A DNA stretch of 64,000 nt, taken from NCBI GenBank assembly GCA_014529385.2, contig CM043952.1, positions 149,385,057-149,449,056 of the forward strand, written 5' to 3'. Shown here piece by piece: positions 1 to 11,205 of the stretch; within the stretch, counting starts at the first letter, position 1, and every line of letters begins with the position of its first letter. A program made the position numbers and the translations under genes. The stretch comes from Adiantum capillus-veneris (taxonomy: Eukaryota > Streptophyta > Polypodiopsida > Polypodiales > Pteridaceae). The notes beneath the pieces were generated by a model that worked only from the letters and a program-made list of their open reading frames with translations, ran no database searches and was not told where the DNA came from.

Positions 1-2105
1 GTTCCAATGAGGCAAATGTACAGCCTATGGGGGTTTCTGAAAGTGTTATAGATCAGCCTATTACTGATGCAGATGTACATGATGTACTTGATGAGTAAAG
101 GGCTGAAAAAGAGCAGGCTAGAGGTATGCCAAAATGGCTGGTGCACACTTTGCGTGACAGTAAATTGGATGCACCTTTGTCTAGTCATACTCGTTCAGGC
201 TCTCGCCATGCATCTTATGCATCAGATTGTTATGATTCGGCTGTATCTAGCTTACATGAGGTTGAGGAGCCTCTGTCTTTTGATGAAGCACAGAATTCAA
301 AAAATTGGATGGCTGCCATGCAATCAGAATATGATGCACTTATAGAAAATGACACATGGACTTTATGTGATTTGCCTCCTGGCAAAAAGGCCATTGGTAC
401 GAAGTGGGTTTACAAGTTGAACCGCAAGCCGGATGGTGAGATCGATCGCCATAAGGCTCGACTTGTTGCAGAGGGTTATGCACAGCAAAAAGGCATAGAT
501 TATGAAGAGACTTTTGCTCTTACTTGTCGTATGACTACTGTGCGTTTTCTATGTGCATTGGCAGCTCATTTTGGTTGGGATGTACATCAATCAAACATTG
601 TTACTGCTTTCTTGAATGGTGACATATTTGATGAAGTTTATGTAACGCAGCCTCGCGGTTTTGTCATAAAAGGACAAGAGGAAAAAGTGTGCAGATGTAA
701 CAAGGCTTTGTATGGGTTGAAGCAATCTCCTCGTGCTTGGTATGAGAAAGGTGACACTCATTTGGTCAAACAAGGTTTTCGTAAACAGTCCAATAGAAAG
801 CACACTGTATGTAAAGCGTGAGGGTGGTGAACTTCTCATTGTGGTTCTTTATGTAGATGATTTGCTGATCACTGGACCAAATGAGAGACATATTGCTGAA
901 TTTAAGGCTGATTTGAATGCTACTTTCAAGATGAAAGATTTGGGTTTGTTGCATCATTATTTGGGCATACAATTTAAGCAGTGTGATGGTGGTATTGCCT
1001 TGTGTCAGAAAAGTTACATAGAGACATTGCTATGTAATTTTGGACTTGAGGATTGCAAACCTATTTTCACTCCCATGGAAACAGATTTGAAGTTGAGTCT
1101 ACATGATACTGGCGATCCTGCTGATGTCACTCTTTACCAAACTGCTGGGGGCTGCCTCATTTATGTATGCAACACGAGGCCAGATATTCAGTTTGCAGTC
1201 TCACAAAACAGATCTATGCATAGCCCAGGGTCTAAGCATTAGCAGGCTGTCAAGAGGATTTTTTGCTACCTTAGTGGCACTTTATATCTTGACTTGTTTT
1301 ATCCCAAGGGGAGATCATTGCCGCCAAATTTACATGCTTTTTCGGACTCAGATTGGGCTGGTTGTTTTGACTCACGAGTGTCCACAAGTGGTTTTTGTTT
1401 CATGCTTGGCAGTTCATGTATATCATGGTTGAGCAAGAAGCAACCTGCTGTGGCCACTTCGAGTTGTGAGGCTGAGTACAGGGCAGTCTTCACAGCTACG
1501 GTTGAGTGTGTATGGCTCAAATGCCTTATGGTTGATTTGGGTGTTGGACAAGACACTACCAACACTATCTACACTGACAGTCAAAGCGCATTGGCAGTTG
1601 AGAGAAACCCAATTTTTCATGCTCGCACAAAAGCACATTGAGGTGCATTACCACTATGTCAAGGAGAGGCTCTCAGCAGGAGAGATCAGCTTGGCTTATG
1701 TGCCAACACAGGACAACCTTGCAGATCTTTTCACAAAGGCATTGTCTCGTGAGAAGCTTGAAGTTTTCTGCAAAGCTTTGGGCTTACTCCCTTTTGTGGA
1801 TTGATCATGTCCTCAGGGCATGGCACTTTCCTTTACTCATGTCCCAGCTCTCGTTCACCGCATCACTCCCGGGGGGATTTGTTACCATGCACATGTGGTA
1901 GTGATGTGTGTGAATACATTAGGACCACCGGGGCAATTTTTCCCTCTTTAGGAGGTTTTTTCCCCGTGCATTGTATATATGCCCATCACTCTAGGGCTAT
2001 CTATCTTTCCATTGCACACTAAGTAACACACCCTCTATTGTTTTCCTTGAGCCTCCTTCATCATCTCCAAGTTGTGTGCATTTCTCTGCAACCCTAATTC
2101 CAACA
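1..2105 (+). mobile_element. Ty1/copia retrotransposon A, right-hand part with 3' LTR
   Basis: The window opens inside a copia pol gene. Translation shows the end of the integrase-RT linker, the reverse transcriptase (motifs KWVYKLNRKPDGEIDRHKAR and YVDDLLITG) and the RNase H (DSDWAGC, SSCEAEYR), finishing near 1800. A G-rich polypurine tract and a 226-bp LTR follow. The DNA is very close to the same part of element B at about 9099-10915, so A and B belong to one recent subfamily. The reading frame is broken about five times in the visible part. The left end lies outside the window, so its target duplication cannot be checked. Confidence 0.93.
1880..2105 (+). repeat. 3' LTR of copia A
   Basis: The repeat starts TGTTACCA and ends TTCCAACA, the TG...CA ends expected of an LTR. 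It matches the LTRs of elements B, C and D along its length. The purine-rich run CCCGGGGGGATT just before it is the polypurine tract. The flank after it starts ctctt. Confidence 0.92.
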
Positions 2106-4044
2106 CTCTTCAAAATAGGCAAGAAAAATGTGTAGATTATCTACAAAGCACGTGCTAATTTACAATATGTGGATCATCTACAAAGCACATGCTGAAACTT
2201 CTTGGAATGCTACTCAATGCATTGATCATTCTACATTAAGCCTACAAAAACAATGACATGACCATAAGAAGACACACGGCCTAAATGTCAAAAAATAGAC
2301 CCAAAGACCATCTAGAGCCTATTAACAACTCATAGCTTCCGAAGCCTATTGAACTGCAAAATTCTCAGTCGAGATAGGAAACCTCACAGACAATCAATTC
2401 ATGGAAATTCATCAAAATGCACAGTGTCAAGATCTGCAGCATGAAACACGAGAAACATGTTATTTTCTACAACATCAAAGCTTAAACCATAAGCATGATA
2501 GAATGTTCAACATGGGTGCAAAATATCTAGTCAAATAGGTTGAGATTTGCGCACCTCAATGTGAATCTAGAGGGCTCTAAATAGTATGTAGCAAATCTCA
2601 CCCTCTTTTCAAGGAACGCAAGAAGAGATCTAGAGGTCATTATAAGCTTGCAGACTCTGCACACACACATTTGAATAGATCGGCAATGTTCTTGTTGGTT
2701 GTGCACATGCAAAATTCCACGAATTGAGACAGTAAGGCTGCACATAGATCCATGAACTCAATCACATGTGCAATAGAACTGCCATGGATATGGACAGCCA
2801 TGCAACTTGTTAGACAGCCATAGTAAACTACTACGCAAGCGATCTCTTGGGGGGACTCAACCTTTTGGAGGGCTAGACCTGCAAGCAACCCCTATCTACT
2901 GAATCATAATTCAAACAAAGCAAGAAGAGCCCTACATGGTAGCCACCTCATAGCCCCCAAAAGTGATATCTTAAAAATGAACTCTCAAACATAAGGGCCT
3001 TGTAACCCTAGCTCACCCTTAGGTGGAAACCCACATCCAATAAGGTAAATATCTTGATAGAAGTACATATCCCTGTAATGGGACAAAGATAAGGGATTGA
3101 CGGGTCTGAGATGTAGAGCACTAAAGTGCTAGTTGAGGGATAGTTACAATGACATGCAGTGATTCTATTCAAACAAACACTCAGGTTCAATATTGCATCT
3201 CAAGAATCCTCCTTCTCGAGAATCATTTTTTATAAGGGGAAAAACAAAAGCCCTATTGCAGTAGTCGTAAATAGATCCATATCGTGAAGTGTCAAGTGCG
3301 TTTGAAAGCCTTCATCATCAGCTTTGTGATGAATCCTTTGCGCTCAAAATCTTACAAAATTTCATGAACATTGAGCATTTGTAATCCTAGTGTCCTTAAT
3401 ATGGGTCGTTTACTGTAAGGTCTCCGCCACTCTTGGAGAGGGGATTCCCAAGTAAAGAAAAAAATATCATGCCATTTTGGTCATAAATAGAAAGTTTCTA
3501 ATTTTGGTTGTTTTTCCACCTCTTATGAACTAATGATGAATATATTGATGTAAGATTTTCAAAAATGGAATCTTTACTTTTTTGTCACTTTTGTCCAAAA
3601 ATAATAAGTTTTGAGGTGCTTGCAACCACTTGGGTGCGATCGTCTTGTCTAAATCTACCCCGTCTTGAAATTCCATAAAAATAGATGTCTGCTCCGAATA
3701 CTACTAGATGTAGTTGGTGTGTACATATGACACCTTAGCTTGTCATCCTCAAGCTCGTCTTTTATTAGTAACTTTCAGAATTGAATTCTGATGCGTTAAG
3801 CTCACTTTAGCCAATTAAATATTATCTTGATATTAGTAATTAATTCATAGTATAACATATGTATGTATATGCATGTGCATGGGCATGTATGTGCATGTGA
3901 ATGTATGTCCATGGATGCCCATAGATGACCCATAGCCATGGACCCATCTCTTATGGAATGGTTGACTATAAGCATGCAGACCACATGAGGTGTATCACCT
4001 AAAACTGGTATAGAGGGAGACCTCTAAAGGGAAGTGGGGAGCTT
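2106..4044. other. Unassigned intergenic DNA
   Basis: No convincing gene is seen. A minus-strand open stretch at 2640-2888 ends with NKNIADLF, which faintly recalls the end of copia RNase H, but the rest does not align by eye. A run of alternating purines and pyrimidines built from ATGTATGTGCATG lies at 3855-3930. The DNA is AT-rich and looks like decayed repeat sequence. Confidence 0.5.
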
Positions 4045-6077
4045 GTGACACCTCCACACACTCTTTTAGCAAGAGGGGCAAGTAGGAAGGTATGGGCAAG
4101 ACTTGGGCAACAAGGGATCTCCAAAACTCTATATAAAGAGAAATTCACACACATAAAAAGGACACACTTGAAGACATGGAGACTCTACTGCTGTGGCTAC
4201 TCATTGCTGAAGCTTCTACAAGGCCTTGAGAGATTAAAAAAACTCCTAGGCACAATCTGGTGATGGAAATTTGTTGCATCAATTTACTTCTACATCTATA
4301 TTTTCTCCTCTTCTCGAGAGACTCCAAATTACTACTACCATTCTTACTCTTATCTATCTAAAGCTCGTTGATGACAACAAAAACTCTACTTCTTATAAAT
4401 CTAATTTAGGATTCCTCAAGGTTCTTGCAAGATGGCAAACCAAATCAAGTGTGTAGCTTGCATAATCATAGTTGTGATACTCATTATGCATTCAATTGTG
4501 TTGTTATGTACATGAGTCTTGTTTAATTTGCATTAAAAGTTGAGAGATGGAATTAGATCCAATCATCAACTACGTGACATAAGAGGTTTGCATGCATTAA
4601 GTTTGTGATCATAGTATGCATTAAGTTTGTCAAGTTTATATTATGGTCATACATGAATGCATGGGATAGTGATTAGTATATGGGTTATAATGCATGTTTA
4701 TCATCAAATTATGGCAGGATTAAGCAAGCATATGTTTTTGGATTGATGTGTGGAATACCCATATATTGTTGGAATGAAAACACTTATAATCATTTACCCT
4801 ACTTCCATTGGATTATTTATACTTTAGTTTACAACTTCTTGAGTTAAGTATCGAGTGGTGGGAATGGCACTCAAGAGGACTCGTTATGGTGGATCACACG
4901 ATCACAAGGCCGGAACCAGTGATGGGAAGGGCAAAGGAAAGGCCCCGATGACTAAAGAAGTTTCACTTATCTCACAAAGCAATGTCATTGCCCAAGATAA
5001 GGAAAAAAAATTAGTATATTGCATCATGGGTAACGAGGAAAGAAGAAATTACCTGAACATTGGGTCATCTCCAATTCGAAACCGCATCAATTGAACTTGT
5101 TAGTTTTCTTAAGTTTGAATTAATATAAAGGAATTGTTTGAGGATATATTGTCTGAAATAGGAAAGATATGTTTGCCTAAGAAGAACTCTCTCAACCTTA
5201 TTTCATGTTATTCCAATATTGATTTAGTCAGAACTTCCCTTTGATCACACGGAGGTAGCTTGCGTTTCAACGCAGGAACCATGCATTTATATGCATAAAG
5301 TTGATCCATTTCTATAAGACAACTTTGTTTATTACAATAAATATATAAAGTGGCATACCGGAGAGTTACTCCAGGAGGTGTAGTCAACTATTGGTTGCAT
5401 GTGCAGCTAATGAAAAAGGATGGAGTAAACATCCACTGGAAGAAGTTTATATAATTCCGAAGTATTGGAATTTAATGAAGTAACGTTCTATGCCGAGTTT
5501 TTATTTAGGAAATATTGTCTTGGTGCCAATTTGATAATGTTTGAAGGGTTGTCTTAATCAACTTGTGATGGAAACATTAAAAAGAATTTTGTGTGTATGA
5601 ACAACCAAGTGGTAGTAATTAGGAAACATTATAAAAGTGTGGGGTATGGGGGTAGAAAGTGGGGACTGGCTCAAGTTGCCATGTCAAGGATGGGTGGTTT
5701 TGATTAGTCAAGAAAATCTCCACTCCCTCTTGTTACGAGAAGCAAATTTAGAGCCTCATTGTGCCAGAGTCGAGAAGTCCCAAATATACGTGCCTAAGAA
5801 AGCTATGGGAAAAAAGGTATGTGGGTTTTTTATCTTTTGGAAGGTGAGAATTAGGGACGTATGAAATTCTTGTGTTAGTTCACGCTTTCCCTGTGAGACA
5901 GGGCTAAAAACCTACTTTAATGGTTCAGACTCAAGTTACTTGGTGACGAGAGGCCATCCATTGGAAATCGATTCTTTCTTGACTATGCTTTCTGAATAAG
6001 CGATTAGGGCCTAGCAACCTATCGAGTATCCTTTAGTTACCAAAACATTATGGTAATGGGGTGGGGACCTCACACAT
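4045..6077 (+). other. Probable old LTR-element DNA left of copia B
   Basis: A TGTGACACC block at 4045 is followed by a TATA-like CTCTATATAAAGAG at about 4128-4141, as in a plant LTR promoter. A short open frame (4858-5093) starts MALKRTRYGG and is rich in Lys and Gly, like the start of some plant gag proteins, but I cannot assign it. From 5220 to 6060 there are only scraps of open frame. The stretch ends in CCTCACACAT, directly against copia B. The sequence resuming after B begins with a gypsy primer site, so the last bases here are probably the end of the G2 5' LTR. Its left border could not be found. Confidence 0.4.
4128..4141 (+). promoter_or_regulatory. TATA-box-like site
   Basis: CTCTATATAAAGAG is a good plant TATA element and lies about 85 bp inside the TGTGACACC block. 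It would fit the promoter of an old LTR. No transcript evidence is available. Confidence 0.35.
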
Positions 6078-6304
6078 TGTTATCATATACATGTGGTAGT
6101 GATGTGTGTGAACACACTAGGACCGCCGGGGCATTTTTTCCCTCTTTAGGAGGTTTTTCCCCCCGAGCATTGTATATACGCCCATCACTCTAGGGCTATC
6201 TATCTTTCCATTGCACACTAAGTAACACACTCTCTATTGTGTGCCTTGAGCTTCCTTCGTCTTCTCCAAGCTGTGTGCGTTTCTCTGCAACCCTAATTCC
6301 AACA
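6078..6304 (+). repeat. 5' LTR of copia B
   Basis: It starts TGTTATCATATACATG and ends CCTAATTCCAACA. It is 227 bp and pairs with the LTR at 10983-11205. A short LTR of this size is usual for copia elements. Confidence 0.94.
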
Positions 6305-6322
6305 ATTCGTATCAGAGCAGGT
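6305..6322 (+). promoter_or_regulatory. Primer-binding site of copia B
   Basis: TCGTATCAGAGCAGG directly follows the LTR. It differs slightly from the plant initiator-tRNA-Met primer site TGGTATCAGAGC. Element C has the more canonical form in the same place. Confidence 0.8.
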
Positions 6323-6666
6323 TGCGTCCTCTCGGGCTAAGTCGCCAGCTGCTCCAGTACACGCCTGCTCACTTTCTCCAATTTTAGTGAGCTTTGGCAA
6401 GCGTTCGTAGGTCGACAAATATTTTGGGTAAACTCGTAGAGCTCGATCTGCTCATATTTTTTATTTGGGCTCATTTCGGCCTTCGTTTCCACTACAGGCA
6501 GTGCTGCACAGGCTATTTCATCATTTTGTGCAAAGTTTCTGTCAGTGCCGGGTTTTGCATAACAAGTGCCTTACAGTCTTCTACGGTTTGTGCTATATAG
6601 CACGTGTTGTTCCCGCTCCATTTCTCCTATTTTCGAGCAGTTTTCACATCAGGTGCAGCATTTACC

Positions 6667-7720
6667 ATGGCTGACAACAACAACACAGATGTGTTCAAGA
6701 TGTTTGCTGCTGAGGACAGGTTGGATGGGGACAATTACCCTATGTGAGCTTATATGATGCAACACATTCTTGTGTCAAAGGGCGTCTGGAACATTGTGCA
6801 GGGCATTGATGTACGTTGTGGTTCTGAGGATGTAGGCGATGTTCAGGATGTTGCAGGTCTTGCTGCAAGCATTGCTGCTGTTAGAGTTATTTTGCCTACG
6901 GCAGAACAAGCTCGTTGGGATGTTAAGGATGTGCAGGCTCATGCATTGATTGCGTTGTCTATGAAGCGCACCATTGTTCCTCACATCCGTTCAGCAAAAT
7001 CTACAAAACAGGCTTGGTATATTTTGGCTGGTCTTTATGCAAGTCGCAATGAGGCTAAAATTGCTTTGCTGCATAAAGAGCTGGAATCAAAGATTATACA
7101 TGAGGAAGATGATATGGACACTTCCCTTGCTAGTGTCAAGGATATCAATGAGCAACTTATTTCTGCAGGAGAAGTCATTTCAGACAGTTCCCTTGTGCAG
7201 ACTATTCTTGATGCCTTACCAGACTTTTGCTAGTACTTGGAGACTTATGACCCAAGGAAATCCAGAAGTTGTCAAGTTTGATGCATTATGCACATTGCTA
7301 TTGCAAGAGTCACTTTCCCAAAAAAACAGGACTAGACAGTGTGCAGTTGAACAGGCGTAGTAACAGCAATGCAGCCATTTCTTATGGTTCTGCTACGAGT
7401 GGCAAAACTTCTGTTCCTAATGCTTCTTTTGGCAGCAATTCTGGTGACAAGGGCAAAAAGAAGATGCGTTGCCATTATTATAAAGCTAATAATCACTTGA
7501 TCAAGTCGTGTCCTAAGTTGAAGGCCAAAGACACTAAGAAGAAAGAGGGTGGTTCCACTGCAAATGCCGGTTCCACTACAAATGTAGCCATTGTTGAGTC
7601 TTCTGTGAAAGGAGACTTTGATGCTGATGTTGATGCAAAATGGGCTTTTAGCGTACAATGCACTTACAATCCTGCTATCCATGATGCATGCTTGTCAGTT
7701 GCTACAGATTCACATGTGTG
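6667..7720 (+). pseudogene. Gag region of copia B
   Basis: The frame starts MADNNNTDVFKMFAAEDRL and continues with DGDNYP, the usual start of the copia gag (UBN2/DUF4219-type) domain. A zinc-knuckle region with CHYYKANNHLIKSCPK lies near 7470-7515. Gag would form the virus-like particle. The region is broken and is treated as a fossil. Confidence 0.88.
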
Positions 7721-10700
7721 GTAATTCGACAGTGGTGCTACAAAGCACATTACCTCACATCGTGACTAGTTTACCTCTCTCGAGTCTGTCCCTCATGGGA
7801 ATTCTGTCACTTGTGCCAACAATGCCTCTTATCCAGTTCAGGGAGTTGGAAAGATTGTGCTTATTGCTGCTAATGGCAGTTCTTTCACACTTGTTGATGC
7901 ACTTTATGTACCTGGGATCAAGAAGAATCTCTTGTCTGTATTCGCACTTGCTAGACTTGGACTTGTAGTCAAATTTGTGGCTGACAGATGTACAGTTCAT
8001 GATCTCAGTTTTGGTGATGAAATTCTTGCATCGGGCCTTTTGTGCCGTGGGCTATATAAGCTCACTTTGTATGACAAGTGTGGACAAAATTTTCCAAATG
8101 TTGTTGCAGATTCAAGGGCTATTTCAGATGCAAGACTTTGGCATGCACGTTTTGGTCATCTGAATTTTTCCAGTTTGCTGTGTTTGCACAAATCTGATAT
8201 GGTTGCTTCTTTGCCGCCTCTTGAAGCACCTGTCAAACATGTTTGTGAAGGCTGTATTTCGGGTAAGATACAGCGTTGTAAGTTTCCAAAGGATGGTTCA
8301 ATTCGGGCCACATGCAGGTTGCAGCTTGTGCATAGTGATGTTTGTGGGCCCATGCAAACTCCGTCCTTGGGCAATTACCTGTACTTCGTGACTTTGATTG
8401 ATAATTACTCCAGGCATGCATGGGTATTTCCGCTTAAAGCGAAGTCTGAAGTTTTTATGTGCTTCAAACAATTTCTGGCTATGGCTGAAAATGTCTAGAA
8501 ATGTACTATGGGCACCCTCCGTTCCGATCGAGGGGGGGACTATATGTCTCATGAATTCAATGCATTTCTGGCTAGTGGTGGGATAAAACACCAATGTACA
8601 GTGCCTTATACACCTCAGCAAAATGGTGTTGCTGAGAGGAAAAACAGGTCACTGACGGAAATGGCACGATGTATGGTCAAAAGTCAAGCTTTGCCGCATC
8701 CTTTTTGGCTTGAGGCCATCATGTGTGCCACTTATGTACTTAACAGGTGTCCTACGAAAGCTTTGCAGTCTATTACTCCATATGAAGCATAGCATGATAG
8801 AAAGCCTTCTATTGAGCACATGCGTGTTTTTGGCTGTCTGGCATATGCTTTGGTGCCACAAACACAGCGCAGAAAATTGGATGATAAGGCTCTGAAATGT
8901 ATTTTTGTTGGTTATAGTGCTGAAAGCAAAGGTTACAGGTTGTATCATCCGCACACAAAACGTATTTTGGTTTCACGGGATGTAGTGTTTGTGGAAGATT
9001 ATGTTCAGCCCTTGTTGTCATGTACTAGAGACAGTAACGTAAGCTCACTGGACATTTATGACACTTTGTTGCCTCTTTTCAGTGGTGGAAATACAAATGT
9101 AAGTTCCAATGAGGCAAATGTACAGCCTATGGGGGTTTCTGAAAGTGTTATAGATCAGCCTATTACTGATGCAGATGTACATGATGTACTTGATGACAAA
9201 AGGGCTGAAAAAGAGCAGGCTAGAGGTATGCCAAAATGGCTGGTGCACACTTTGCGTGACAGTAAATTGGATGCACCTTTGTCTAGTCATACTCGTTCAG
9301 GCTCTCGCCATGCATCTTATGCATCAGATTGTTATGATTCGGCTGTATCTAGCTTACATGAGGTTGAGGAGCCTCTGTCTTTTGATGAAGCACAGAATTC
9401 AAAAAATTGGATGGCTGCCATGCAATCAGAATATGATGCACTTATAGAAAATGACACATGGACTTTATGTGATTTGCCTCCTGGCAAAAAGGCCATTGGT
9501 ACGAAGTGGGTTTACAAGTTGAACCGCAAGCCAGATGGTGAGATCGATCGCCATAAGGCTCGACTTGTTGCAGAGGGTTATGCACAGCAAAAAGGCATAG
9601 ATTATGAAGAGACTTTTGCTCTTACTTGTCGTATGACTACTGTGCGTTTTCTATGTGCATTGGCAGCTCATTTTGGTTGGGATGTACATCAATCAAACAT
9701 TGTTACTGCTTTCTTGAATGCTGACATATTTGAGGAAGTTTATGTAACGCAGCCTCGCGGTTTTGTCATAAAAGGACAAGAGGACAAAGTGTGCAAATGT
9801 AACAAGGCTTTGTATGGGTTGAAGCAATCTCCTCGTGCTTGGTATGAGAAAGCTGACACACATTTGGTCAAACAAGGCTTTCGTAAAAACAGTCCAATAG
9901 AAAGCACGTCGTATGTAAAGCGTGAGGGTGATGTACTTCTCATTGTGGTTCTTTATGTAGATGATTTGCTGATCACTGGACCAAATGAGAGACACATTGC
10001 TGAATTTAAGGCTGATTTGAATGCTACTTTCAATATGAAAGATTTGGGGCTGTTGCATCATTATTTGGGTATACAATTTAAGCAGTGTGATGGTGGTATT
10101 GCCTTGTCTCAGAAAAGTTGCATAGAGACATTGCTATGTAAGTTTGGACTTGAGGATTGCAAACCTATTGCCACTCCCATGGAAACAGGTTTGAAGTTGA
10201 GTCTACATGATGCTGGCGATCTTGCTGATGTCACTCTTTACCAAAATGCCGTTGGCTGCCTCATTTATGTATGCAACACGAGGCCGGATATTCAGTTTGC
10301 AATCTCACAGGTCAGCAGATTTATGCATAGCCCAGGGTCTAAGCATTGGCAGGCTATCAAGAGGATTTTCCGCTACCTTAGTGGCACTTTACATCTTGGC
10401 TTGTTTTATCCCAAGGGGGGATCATTGCCGCCAGACTTACATGCTTTTTCAGACTCAGATTGGGCTGGTTGTTTTGACACGCCAGTGTCCACAAGTGGTT
10501 TTTGTTTCATGCTTGGCAGTTCATGTATATCATGGTTGAGCAAGAAGCAACCTACTGTGGCCACTTCGAGTTGTGAGGCTGAGTACAGGGGAGTCTTCAC
10601 TGCTACTGTTGACTGTGTATGGCTCAGACGCCTTATGGCTAATTTGGGTGTTGGACAGGACACTGCCAACACTATCTACACTGACAGTCAGAGCGCATTG

Positions 10701-10915
10701 GCAGTTGCACGGAACCTAGTTTTTCACGCTCGCACAAATCACATTGAGGTGCATTACCACTATGTCAGGGAGAGGCTCTCAGCAGGAGAGATCAGCTCGG
10801 CTTATGTGCCAACATAGGACAACCTTGCAGATCTTTTCACAAAGGCATTGTCTCGTGAGAAGCTTGAAGCTTTCCGCAAAGCTTTGGGCTTACTTCCCTT
10901 TGTGGACTGATCATG
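7721..10915 (+). pseudogene. Pol region of copia B (protease, integrase, RT, RNase H)
   Basis: Retropepsin is marked by DSGATKHIT near 7728. The GAG-pre-integrase zinc motif follows (LWHARFGHLNF, CEGCISGK), then the integrase core (HSDVCGP, SDRGGDYMS, TPQQNGVAERKNRSLTEMAR). The reverse transcriptase starts near 9400 and has YVDDLLITG at about 9954. RNase H has DSDWAGC and SSCEAEYR and ends near 10909. One long open stretch covers 8820-10817. The order integrase before RT is diagnostic of Ty1/copia. Confidence 0.93.
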
Positions 10916-10982
10916 TCCTCAGGGCATGGCACTTCCGTTTACACATGTGCCAACTCTCATTCACCGCATCACTCCAGGGGGG

Positions 10983-11205
10983 TGACCATATACATGTGGC
11001 AGTGATGTGTGTGAACACACTAGGACCGCGGGGGCATTTTTTCCCTCTTTAGGAAGTTTTTTCCCCTGAGCATTGTATATACGCCCATCACTCTAGGGCT
11101 ATCTATGTTTCCATTGCACACTAAGTAACACACTCTCTATTGTGGCTTGAGCTTCCTTCTACTTCTCCAAGCTGTGTGCGTTTCTCTGCAACTCTAATTC
11201 CAACA
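10983..11205 (+). repeat. 3' LTR of copia B
   Basis: It starts TGACCATATACATG after a CCAGGGGGG polypurine tract and ends TAATTCCAACA. It is followed by tacatGGTATCAGAGCC, a second primer-site motif that belongs to the host gypsy element G2. Confidence 0.93.

Larger units (their letters stand above)
6078..11205 (+). mobile_element. Ty1/copia retrotransposon B, full length, broken
   Basis: The element is 5.1 kb with an LTR at each end, a primer site after the 5' LTR, and the domain order gag, protease, integrase, RT, RNase H typical of Ty1/copia. The LTRs differ at about ten bases and two small indels by eye, so the copy is moderately young. The coding region is broken about six or seven times. 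The 5-bp flanks are cacat and tacat, a near-match as expected for a copia target duplication. The sequence to the right starts with a gypsy primer site, so B landed at the LTR/primer border of gypsy G2. Confidence 0.95.

Noticed and set aside
2640-2888. Minus-strand frame ending in NKNIADLF, possible copia RNase H
   Set aside because: The similarity is limited to about eight residues. The rest does not fit the copia family by eye.
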